DNA of 6,390 bases from Verrucomicrobiota bacterium. Its GTDB lineage: Bacteria > Verrucomicrobiota > Verrucomicrobiia > Opitutales > UBA953. Both the position numbers and the translations under genes were made by a program. The stretch covers positions 1 to 6,390 of the forward strand of contig RFRI01000087.1 in assembly GCA_009924535.1 (NCBI GenBank). The letters are read 5' to 3'. The notes below the pieces were generated by a model. That model saw nothing but the letters and a program-made list of their open reading frames with translations. It was not told the origin of the DNA and made no database searches. Every line of letters begins with the position of its first letter. Positions within the stretch are counted from its first letter, which is position 1. Below are positions 1-5,921 of the stretch, in pieces.

Positions 1-1151
1 TCGGATGGACGAATATCCAGTACGGGTACGTGAACTCGGCTTTCCAGTTCGCCTATGCGCTCGGGCTGCTGGGCTTCGGTTGGTTCATCGACCGTTTCGG
101 TACCAAGATCGGCTATGCTTTCTCGATCGTCTTCTGGTCGGTCGCCGCCGCCGGCCACGCCCTCGTAGGCTCGGTGTTCGGGTTCGGCGTCGCCCGCGTC
201 TTCCTCGGTCTCGGCGAAGGCGGCAACTTCCCGGCGGCCATCAAGACCGTCGCTCAGTGGTTCCCCCGCGCCGAACGTGCTTTCGCGAACGCGCTTTTCA
301 ACTCCGGCTCGAACATCGGTTCCGTCGTCGCTCCCCTGGTCGTCCTGCCCATCGCCGCCGCCTGGGGTTGGCGTTCGACTTTTGTGATCGCGGGCGCCGC
401 AGGCATCCTGTGGGTCTTCTTCTGGATTCCTCTTTTCCGTAATCCTCCCGCCCAGGACGACGATGCGGGCGAGCCGACCGAGAGGGTCTCCTGGGGTCAG
501 CTCTTCGGTACCCGTCAGGCCTGGGCCTACATGGTCGCCAAATTCATGACGGACCCGGTCTGGTGGTTCTACCTGATCTGGCTGCCTGACTACTTCAAGA
601 AGGAGCAGCACCTCGACCTCAAGCACCTCGGCGCCGTGCCCAGCCTGTTGCATCCTTTCGAGTTCATCGGTTGGATGTTCAGCCAGCCGCTGGTCGTGCT
701 CTATTCCATCGTGACCGTCCTGAGCATCTTCGCCGGCTGGCTTGTCAAGAAGTTCGCCGAATCAGGCTTCGATATCGTCAAGGTCCGCAAGGTCTCGATG
801 CTCATCTTCGCCGTCTGCTCGCTCCCGATCTTCTTCGTCCGTGGCCTCGGCATGTGGGAAGCGGTCTTCCTCATCGCCTTCGGCGCCTCGGCCCACCAGG
901 CCTGGTCCGCCAGCCTCTACGCTACCGTTTCCGATACGTTCTCGAAGAACGCCGTCGCCTCCGTTTCGGGGATGGGTGGCTTCGCTGGCTCCGTCGGCGG
1001 GATGATCTTCCCGATCGTCGCCGGCGCGGTGCTCGACGCTAATCCGACGGGTGGCTACGCGATCCTCTTCAGTTTCTGCGCCTTCGCCTACGTCATCGCC
1101 TTCGCCATCCATCACGCGCTGGTGCCGAAGCTCGAGAAGGCGGTCCTCTGA
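1..1151 (+). CDS. MFS transporter, hexuronate/sugar-acid type (5' partial)
   Basis: This is the C-terminal ~382 residues of a major facilitator superfamily permease of the anion:cation symporter (ExuT/GudP-like) group, an inner-membrane H+-coupled importer typically of hexuronates, aldarates or similar acids. The first whole codon is at base 3 and the frame is open to the left edge. Conserved residues (WTNIQYGYVNSAFQFAYALG) precede the GTG at 30, so that GTG is not the start; about 45-50 residues including TM1 lie outside. Visible family marks are the loop 2-3 motif DRFGTKIGYA, the GLGEGGNFPAAIKTVAQWFP segment, FNSGSNIGSVVAPLVV, FMTDPVWWFYLIWLP, and AHQAWSASLYATVSDTF with GMGGFAGSVGGMIFP near the C-terminus. 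Bases 633-686 encode about 18 residues that appear extra relative to relatives. It ends at a strong terminator and converges with leuS. The family is secure; the substrate is inferred only from family resemblance. Confidence 0.9.
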   Translation, partial: GWTNIQYGYVNSAFQFAYALGLLGFGWFIDRFGTKIGYAFSIVFWSVAAAGHALVGSVFGFGVARVFLGLGEGGNFPAAIKTVAQWFPRAERAFANALFNSGSNIGSVVAPLVVLPIAAAWGWRSTFVIAGAAGILWVFFWIPLFRNPPAQDDDAGEPTERVSWGQLFGTRQAWAYMVAKFMTDPVWWFYLIWLPDYFKKEQHLDLKHLGAVPSLLHPFEFIGWMFSQPLVVLYSIVTVLSIFAGWLVKKFAESGFDIVKVRKVSMLIFAVCSLPIFFVRGLGMWEAVFLIAFGASAHQAWSASLYATVSDTFSKNAVASVSGMGGFAGSVGGMIFPIVAGAVLDANPTGGYAILFSFCAFAYVIAFAIHHALVPKLEKAVL

Positions 1152-1172
1152 GGCTCGTCTCATCGGTAAAAG

Positions 1173-1200
1173 AAAAGGGCCCCATGACGGGGCCCTTTTT
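1173..1200. terminator. Bidirectional intrinsic terminator between MFS gene and leuS
   Basis: A perfect 11-bp inverted repeat: AAAAGGGCCCC at 1173-1183, loop ATGAC at 1184-1188, GGGGCCCTTTT at 1189-1199. Seven of the pairs are G-C. On the + strand it is followed by a T-run (TTTTTATT from 1196). On the - strand the stem runs into TTTTCTTTTA (1176 down to 1167). It lies 21 nt after the MFS stop and 20 nt beyond the leuS stop, so one hairpin can end both convergent transcripts. Confidence 0.92.
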
Positions 1201-1219
1201 ATTGCATGTGGCGCGGGGT

Positions 1220-3829
1220 TCAGCCGGCGACGACGATATTCACCAGTTTGCCCGGGACGATGATCTCCTTCACGACGGGCTTACCCTCAGTGAACTTGAG
1301 TACGTCGGCGTTGGCCTTGGCCAGCGCGAGCAGGGCGTCCTTGGAGATGTCCTTGGCGACCTTGGCGGTGGCGCGCACCTTGCCGTTGACCTGGAAGATG
1401 ACCTCGACGGTGGTCTCGACGAGCTTGGAGGCGTCGAGCTTGGGCCAGCCGGCGGCGGTGACGTTCTCCTGGTGGCCAAGGCGGGCCCAGATCTCCTCGC
1501 ACACGTGCGGGGCGAACGGCGCGGCGAGGCGCACGAAGTCCTCGACGGTCGCGCGACGCAGGGCGGGCGACTTCTCGGCGACGTTCATCAGGATCATCAT
1601 CTGCGAGATGGCGGTGTTGAACTGCAGGGTCTCGATGTCCTTCTCGACCTTCTGGATGGTGCGGTGGAGTTCGCGGACGAGTTCTTCGGATTCGGCGCCG
1701 TCGGCGCTGATCTTCGTCGAGACCTTGCCGGTGTTCTCGTCGACCGCCAGGCGCCAGAGGCGACGGAGGAAGCGGGTGATACCGATGATGCCGTCGGAGT
1801 TCCAAGGCTTGGAGGCCTCGAGCGGTCCGAGGAACATCAGGTACATGCGGAGCGCGTCGGCGCCGTGGTCCTTGACGATGGAGTCGGGGTTCACGACGTT
1901 ACCGCGGCTCTTGGACATCTTCTCGCCGTCTTCGCCCATGATGAGGCCCTGGTGGAAGAGCTTCTTGAACGGCTCGGCGGTCGGCAGGACGCCGATCTCA
2001 TAAAGGAAGCGGTGCCAGAAGCGGGCGTAGAGGAGGTGGAGCACGGCGTGCTCGGCACCGCCGATATAGAAGTCGGGGCAGCCCCAGTATTCCAGGTCGG
2101 CCTTGGAGGCGAGGGCCTCGGCGTTCTTGGGGTCGATGTAGCGCAGGTAGTACCAGCAGGAGCCGGCCCACTGGGGCATCGTGTTGGTTTCGCGCGAGGC
2201 CTTGATCCAGAGCGGACCGGGCTGCGGCTGGGACTGCGCGGCGGTGGCGCCGGAGGCGACGTCATACCAGACCTCGGTCCATTCAGGTTCCTTCGAGAGC
2301 GGCGAATCACCGGTCGGTGAGGGCTGGTAGGATTTGACCTGCGGCAGGGTGAGCGGGAGCTGTTTGGAGGTCAGCGGGACGGCGCAGACTTCGACGCCGT
2401 TGAGCTGGCAGGTGACGGGTTCCTTCGGCAGGAACTCGCGCACTTCGGAGTCGGCCGGGATCTTGGCGTAGTCTTCGCGGGAGACCCAGAGCAGCGGGAA
2501 GGGTTCGCCCCAGTAGCGCTGACGCGAGAAGAGCCAGTCGCGCAGCTTGAAGTTCACGGCGAGCTTACCCTGGCCCTTGGATTCAAGGTCGGCGGTGATG
2601 AGCTTCTTCGTCTCGACGGCGGAGAGGCCGTCGAACGGACCCGAGTTCACCATCGGGCCGTCTTCGGTCCAAGGCTTCTCGTTGACGTCGACCGCTTCCT
2701 TGGAGCCGACGACCTGGATGATCGGCAGCTTGAATTCCTTGGCGAATTCCCAGTCGCGTTCGTCGTGCGCGGGGACGGCCATGATGGCGCCGGTGCCGTA
2801 GGTGATGAGGACGTAGTCGGCGGTCCAGACCGGGATCTTCGCGCCGTTGACAGGGTTGATGGCGTACGCGCCGGTGAAGACGCCGGTTTTCTTCTTGGCG
2901 GCGAGGTCGGTGCGTTCGAGGTCGGTCTTGTTGCGGACCGCGGCGACGTACTGCTCGACCGCACTCTTCTGGGCGGCGGTGGTGAGCTTGCCGATGAGCG
3001 GGTGCTCGGGCGCGATGACCATGTAGGTCGCGCCGTAAAGGGTGTCCGGGCGGGTGGTGAAGACGGTCAGCGTGTCGGCATGGCCGTCCAGCTTGAAGGT
3101 GACTTCGGCGCCTTCGGATTTGCCGATCCAGTTTTTCTGGAGGCGCTTGGTGGAGTCCGGCCAATCGACATGATCGAGGCCTTCGATGAGCTTGTCGGCG
3201 TAAGCGGTGATACGCAGGACCCACTGGCGGATCGGCCGCCGTTCGACCGGGTGGTTGCCGCGGTCGGAACGGGGTCCTTCCGGGGTGTTGAGGACTTCTT
3301 CGTTGGCGAGGACGGTGCCGAGGGCGGGGCAGAACCAGACGGGCTTCTCGGAGACGTACGCGAGGCCATGACGGAAAAGCTTGAGGAAGATCCACTGCGT
3401 CCAGCGGAAGTAGTTTTCGTCGGTGGTCGAGAGTTCGCGGTCCCAGTCGATGGCGAAGCCGAGCATCTGCAGCTGGCGGCGGAAGTTATCGATGTTGCGC
3501 TTGGTCTGGACGGCGGGGTGCTCGCCGGTGGCGATCGCGTGCTGCTCGGCCGGGAGGCCGAAAGCGTCCCAACCCATCGGGTGGAGGACGTTGAAGCCGT
3601 TGGCCTTCTTATAGCGGGCCAGGATGTCCGAAGCCGTGTAGCCCTCGGGGTGGCCGATGTGCAGGCCGGCGCCGGAGGGGTAGGGGAACATGTCCAGGAC
3701 GTAGTACTTCGGCTTGCCGCAGGAGATCGGCTCGGTGCGGAAGGTGGCGTTGGCTTTCCAGGCGGCCTGCCACTTCTGTTCGAAGGCGGGGAAATCGTAG
3801 CTGCCGGGTTTTGTTTCCGAAGTGTCCAT
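1220..3829 (-). CDS. leuS: Leucyl-tRNA synthetase
   Basis: Class Ia aminoacyl-tRNA synthetase that charges tRNA-Leu with leucine using ATP in the cytoplasm. The predicted protein is 869 aa, normal for bacterial LeuRS. Order: N-terminal YDFPAFEQKWQAAW (11-24); catalytic HIGH at 57-60 in GLHIGHPEGYTASD; MGWDAFGLPAEQHA (85-98); CP1 editing domain with TTRPDT (258-263) and GTGAIMAVPAHDERD (345-359, the last Asp matching the editing-site Asp of E. coli); RDWLFSRQRYWGEP (430-443); IGGAEHAVLHLLYARFW (589-605); KMSKS at 637-641; then the anticodon-binding domain with APFAPHVCEEIW and a C-terminal VNGKVRA domain. The cysteines of the usual zinc knuckle are mostly lost (only C167). I chose ATG at 3829. 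An upstream in-frame TTG at 3868 would add 13 unlike-family residues and would overlap the proposed promoter. No Shine-Dalgarno precedes the ATG. Confidence 0.98.
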   Translation of the reverse strand: MDTSETKPGSYDFPAFEQKWQAAWKANATFRTEPISCGKPKYYVLDMFPYPSGAGLHIGHPEGYTASDILARYKKANGFNVLHPMGWDAFGLPAEQHAIATGEHPAVQTKRNIDNFRRQLQMLGFAIDWDRELSTTDENYFRWTQWIFLKLFRHGLAYVSEKPVWFCPALGTVLANEEVLNTPEGPRSDRGNHPVERRPIRQWVLRITAYADKLIEGLDHVDWPDSTKRLQKNWIGKSEGAEVTFKLDGHADTLTVFTTRPDTLYGATYMVIAPEHPLIGKLTTAAQKSAVEQYVAAVRNKTDLERTDLAAKKKTGVFTGAYAINPVNGAKIPVWTADYVLITYGTGAIMAVPAHDERDWEFAKEFKLPIIQVVGSKEAVDVNEKPWTEDGPMVNSGPFDGLSAVETKKLITADLESKGQGKLAVNFKLRDWLFSRQRYWGEPFPLLWVSREDYAKIPADSEVREFLPKEPVTCQLNGVEVCAVPLTSKQLPLTLPQVKSYQPSPTGDSPLSKEPEWTEVWYDVASGATAAQSQPQPGPLWIKASRETNTMPQWAGSCWYYLRYIDPKNAEALASKADLEYWGCPDFYIGGAEHAVLHLLYARFWHRFLYEIGVLPTAEPFKKLFHQGLIMGEDGEKMSKSRGNVVNPDSIVKDHGADALRMYLMFLGPLEASKPWNSDGIIGITRFLRRLWRLAVDENTGKVSTKISADGAESEELVRELHRTIQKVEKDIETLQFNTAISQMMILMNVAEKSPALRRATVEDFVRLAAPFAPHVCEEIWARLGHQENVTAAGWPKLDASKLVETTVEVIFQVNGKVRATAKVAKDISKDALLALAKANADVLKFTEGKPVVKEIIVPGKLVNIVVAG

Positions 3830-3838
3830 GAATGCGTG

Positions 3839-3868
3839 CAGATAGGAGGTTCGGGACGGCGCTGGCAA
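3839..3868 (-). promoter_or_regulatory. Candidate leuS promoter
   Basis: Read on the - strand: TTGCCA (3868-3863), an 18-nt spacer, then TATCTG (3844-3839), with the leuS ATG 9 nt further on. TTGCCA matches the sigma-70 -35 consensus at 4 of 6 positions, while TATCTG matches the -10 only in its first three. The case rests mostly on the same arrangement occurring in front of galE. Transcription starting about 7 nt after the -10 would leave only a few nucleotides of leader. This is inference. Confidence 0.4.
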
Positions 3869-3899
3869 GGTTTTGGAGCGTCCGCCGACCCTATCCCGC

Positions 3900-3929
3900 T
3901 TGCCTAGGCCGTCCGGCGGGGGTTATCTG
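3900..3929 (+). promoter_or_regulatory. Candidate galE operon promoter
   Basis: TTGCCT (3900-3905), an 18-nt spacer and TATCTG (3924-3929) precede the galE ATG at 3936 by 6 nt. A start about 7 nt downstream of the -10 would fall on or next to the A of the ATG, implying a leaderless or nearly leaderless mRNA. The -10 resemblance to sigma-70 is weak. The G-rich stretch GGCGGGGG (3915-3922), which might be taken for a ribosome site, is 13 nt from the ATG and lies inside the spacer. Support comes chiefly from the mirrored copy at leuS. Confidence 0.4.
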
Positions 3930-3935
3930 CCAGCC

Positions 3936-4925
3936 ATGAACGTGCTCGTGGTGGGCGGTGCCGGCTACATCGGCAGCCATTGCGTCCGGCAGGCGCTGGC
4001 CGCCGGGCACAAGGTGGCCGTGTTGGACGACCTGTCCTATGGCCATGCCGAGTCGGTGCCGGGCGGGGTGAAGCTCTTCCGCACCGATATGGGCGACCAG
4101 GCCGCGGTCCGCGCTGCCTTGCGCGAGTCCGCCGCCGAGGTGGTCATCGATTTCGCAGCGTTCACGAATGTCGGCGAATCCGTCCAGCAGCCTGCTCGCT
4201 ATCACGAGAACAACGTAGTCCGCACCGAAGGCCTGCTGCAGGCGATGCTCGCCGAGGGCGTGAAGAAGCTGGTGTTCTCGAGCACGTGCGCGACCTACGG
4301 CATCCCGGAGAAGATGCCGATGGCGGAGGATCTTCCGCAGAACCCGATCAACCCGTACGGCGCGACCAAACTCGCGGTCGAAAAGCGGCTGCGTGAACTC
4401 GCCGCCTCGCAGGGCCTGAGCTTCGCGGCCTTCCGCTATTTCAATGCCGCCGGTGCTTCGGCAGACGGCGCCATCGGTGAAGACCACTCGCCGGAGACGC
4501 ACCTGATTCCGCTCGCGATCGCCGCCGCGCTCGGCCGCCGCCCGCCGCTCCAGGTCTTCGGTACGGATTACCCGACGCCGGATGGCACCTGCCTGCGCGA
4601 TTACGTGCACGTCGACGACCTTTCCCGGGCCCATCTCGACGTGCTCCCGAAGCTCAGCCAGCCCGGGCAGGCCCACTTCTATAATCTTGGCACCGGTACT
4701 CCGTATTCGGTCAAAGACGTCATCGCCAGCGTCGGCCGCATCCTTGGCCGCCCCGTCCCGCATGCGTTCGCCCCGCGTCGCGAGGGCGATCCGCCCGCGC
4801 TTTACGCCGACGCCTCCAAGGTCCGCCGTGAACTGGGCTGGGTCCCGCGCTACGACACGCTCGACAGTATCGTGCTGACGGCATGCAATTGGCACCTCGC
4901 CCGTCCTAAGGGCTACGCCTCCTGA
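3936..4925 (+). CDS. galE: UDP-glucose 4-epimerase (GalE family)
   Basis: Extended short-chain dehydrogenase/reductase that interconverts UDP-glucose and UDP-galactose through a 4-keto intermediate with bound NAD, feeding Leloir galactose use and supplying galactosyl units for envelope polysaccharides. The 329-aa length fits the family. NAD-binding GGAGYIGSH at 7-15; DLSYGHAESV (32-41); DFAAFTNVGESVQQP (72-86); SSTCATYG at 115-122 carrying the catalytic Ser/Thr; catalytic YxxxK as Y141 and K145 in NPYGATK; RYFNAAGA (167-174); RDYVHVDDL (221-229); and REGDPPALYADASKVRRELGW (282-302). ATG at 3936 is chosen because the Rossmann strand MNVLVVGGAG begins there; an upstream in-frame TTG at 3873 would add 21 unconserved residues. 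First gene of the rightward cluster and divergent from leuS. A close relative acting on another UDP-sugar cannot be excluded. Confidence 0.93.
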   Translation: MNVLVVGGAGYIGSHCVRQALAAGHKVAVLDDLSYGHAESVPGGVKLFRTDMGDQAAVRAALRESAAEVVIDFAAFTNVGESVQQPARYHENNVVRTEGLLQAMLAEGVKKLVFSSTCATYGIPEKMPMAEDLPQNPINPYGATKLAVEKRLRELAASQGLSFAAFRYFNAAGASADGAIGEDHSPETHLIPLAIAAALGRRPPLQVFGTDYPTPDGTCLRDYVHVDDLSRAHLDVLPKLSQPGQAHFYNLGTGTPYSVKDVIASVGRILGRPVPHAFAPRREGDPPALYADASKVRRELGWVPRYDTLDSIVLTACNWHLARPKGYAS

Positions 4926-4929
4926 TCCG

Positions 4930-5421
4930 ATGTCCGAACAGCTTCACCCGCACTGGCGCATCCAGTACATCCGCTCCCGCAAGGAGCCCGGCGCCGGCAG
5001 TCCGTTCGCGGCGCTGCTCGCGGCGAATGACGACGAGTCCAACCTGATCCTCCATCGCGGCGCGCACTGCTTCGTCATCCTCAATAACTCCCCTTACAAT
5101 CCCGGTCACCTGATGGTACTGCCCAATCGCGAGGTCGGCGAACTGGCGGACCTTACCGCGGCCGAACGCGCCGAGATGATGGATCTGCTCGTACGTTGCC
5201 AGGCCGTCCTGCAGAAGGTGATGAGCCCCGCCGGCTTCAACATGGGCCTCAATCTCGGCAAGGCCGCCGGCGCGGGCATCCCGACGCACCTCCATTTCCA
5301 TATCGTGCCGCGCTGGGACGGCGACCACAACTTCATGCCGGTCATCGCCGACACGCGGGTCCTGCCGCAGGCGCTGGCCGAGCTCTGGGCGCGCCTCAGG
5401 CCCGTCTTCGCCGCCGTATGA
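4930..5421 (+). CDS. HIT-domain protein, Ap4A phosphorylase/hydrolase-like
   Basis: A 163-aa histidine-triad nucleotide-binding protein. The triad HLHFHIVPRW (120-129) has His120, His122 and His124; in the family the middle His attacks the alpha-phosphate. NSPYNPGHLMVLPNREV (53-69), GFNMGLNLGKAAG (102-114) and the tail GDHNFMPVIADTRVLPQAL (131-149) resemble the branch containing mycobacterial diadenosine-tetraphosphate phosphorylase Rv2613c more than HinT. Probable role: cytoplasmic breakdown of Ap4A or related nucleotides. Many relatives have a CxFC zinc pair about 20-30 residues in; here it reads GSPFAAL (23-29), so that site is lost. The start is ATG 4930, four bases after the galE stop, with no Shine-Dalgarno; translation is probably coupled. 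The stop overlaps the ybeY start. The exact substrate is not shown by sequence. Confidence 0.9.
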   Translation: MSEQLHPHWRIQYIRSRKEPGAGSPFAALLAANDDESNLILHRGAHCFVILNNSPYNPGHLMVLPNREVGELADLTAAERAEMMDLLVRCQAVLQKVMSPAGFNMGLNLGKAAGAGIPTHLHFHIVPRWDGDHNFMPVIADTRVLPQALAELWARLRPVFAAV

Positions 5422-5879
5422 GCCGCGTCGTCGACATCTCCGTCCGCCATCCGAAGACCAAGGTCTCCGCGATTTCCGTCCAGCGCGTCGTGCATGCGCT
5501 CGACAAGCTCAAGGGCTACCGCTGCCCGGCAGGTTCGCTCTCCATCGCCTTCCTCGGGGACAAGGAGACGGCAAAGCTGCATGACGAGTTCCTGGGCGAT
5601 CCGACGGTCACCGACGTGATCACGTTCGTCGGCGAAGAACACCCCGGCGAACCCTTCGCCGGCGAGATCTGCGTGAACATCGACCAAGCCCGCCGGGCCG
5701 CCAAGGAGCACGGCGTGACCCTGGCCACCGAACTGCGCCTTTACGTCGCCCACGGTTGGCTGCACCTTTCCGGACTGCGCGACGGCAATCGCAAGGAGTC
5801 CGCCGCCATGCGCGTGGGCGAGGCCGTGGCGGTATCGCACCTCGACAAGCTGGGCGCCAAGCTGCGCGTCCGCGATTAA
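5418..5879 (+). CDS. ybeY: Endoribonuclease YbeY (rRNA maturation factor)
   Basis: Single-strand-specific, metal-dependent endoribonuclease that helps form the 16S rRNA 3' end and takes part in 70S ribosome quality control; cytoplasmic. The 153-aa length is typical. Family marks: SIAFLGDKETAKLHDEFLG (42-60), TDVITF (65-70, usual TDVLSF), GEICVNID (82-89), and the metal site HGWLHLSGLRD (112-122). His112 and His116 are present, but the third ligand of the usual HGxLHLxGYDH is Asp122. I recall Asp at this place in Bacteroidota YbeY as well, so activity is likely retained. AAMRVGEAVA follows, as in relatives. ATG 5418 overlaps the preceding TGA by four bases (ATGA), a sign of translational coupling. 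An upstream in-frame start near 5196 would run through the HIT gene and is rejected. Confidence 0.92.
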   Translation: MSRVVDISVRHPKTKVSAISVQRVVHALDKLKGYRCPAGSLSIAFLGDKETAKLHDEFLGDPTVTDVITFVGEEHPGEPFAGEICVNIDQARRAAKEHGVTLATELRLYVAHGWLHLSGLRDGNRKESAAMRVGEAVAVSHLDKLGAKLRVRD

Positions 5880-5903
5880 CGGACTCGCCCTCGGGGCTGT
5901 CCG
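5880..5903 (+). other. Small imperfect hairpin between ybeY and queC
   Basis: CGGAC (5880-5884) pairs with GTCCG (5899-5903), and inside it GCCC (5887-5890) pairs with GGGC (5894-5897) around a TCG loop. No T-tract follows, so it is not a convincing terminator. It occupies most of the 42-nt ybeY/queC gap and could be an mRNA stability or processing element, or chance in GC-rich DNA. Confidence 0.25.
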
Positions 5904-5921
5904 CGTCCAACTTTCCCGCTG

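Larger units (their letters stand above)
3838..3930. repeat. Imperfect inverted repeat in the leuS/galE divergent region
   Basis: Two 31-nt arms face away from each other: 3868 down to 3838 on the - strand and 3900 to 3930 on the + strand. Aligned without gaps they agree at 20 of 31 positions, in three blocks: TTGCC, GCCGTCC and TATCTGC, at the same internal spacing. The centre (3869-3899) separates them. Each arm ends within about 10 nt of the start codon it faces. They could be paired promoters, a two-half operator for one regulator, or a relic of a small inverted duplication. Confidence 0.6.

Noticed and set aside
5..442. 145-codon + frame overlapping the MFS gene
   Set aside because: Arg-rich alternate phase of the transporter; the MFS frame carries the conserved motifs.
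1184..2320. 378-codon open frame on the + strand inside leuS
   Set aside because: It is antisense to conserved leuS domains, is rich in Gly/Asp/Leu/Val in the way GC-rich shadow frames are, and shows no family motif.
3844..3850. AGGAGGT on the + strand upstream of galE
   Set aside because: A perfect Shine-Dalgarno string, but no ATG, GTG or TTG follows within a usable distance. On the - strand, where leuS is read, it is ACCTCCT and not a ribosome site.
2765..3907. 380-codon open frame on the + strand opposite the leuS N-terminal half
   Set aside because: A mirror of leuS codons (many G/D/V/E residues). It runs into the divergent promoter region and has no recognisable domain.
3891..4895. 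334-codon open frame on the - strand opposite galE
   Set aside because: Antisense to well-conserved galE codons, Arg/Asp/Ala-rich, no motif.
5880..5921. Terminator or preQ1 riboswitch before queC
   Set aside because: The gap is only 42 nt, has a small hairpin without a T-tract, and shows no preQ1-I type A-rich tail or pseudoknot layout.
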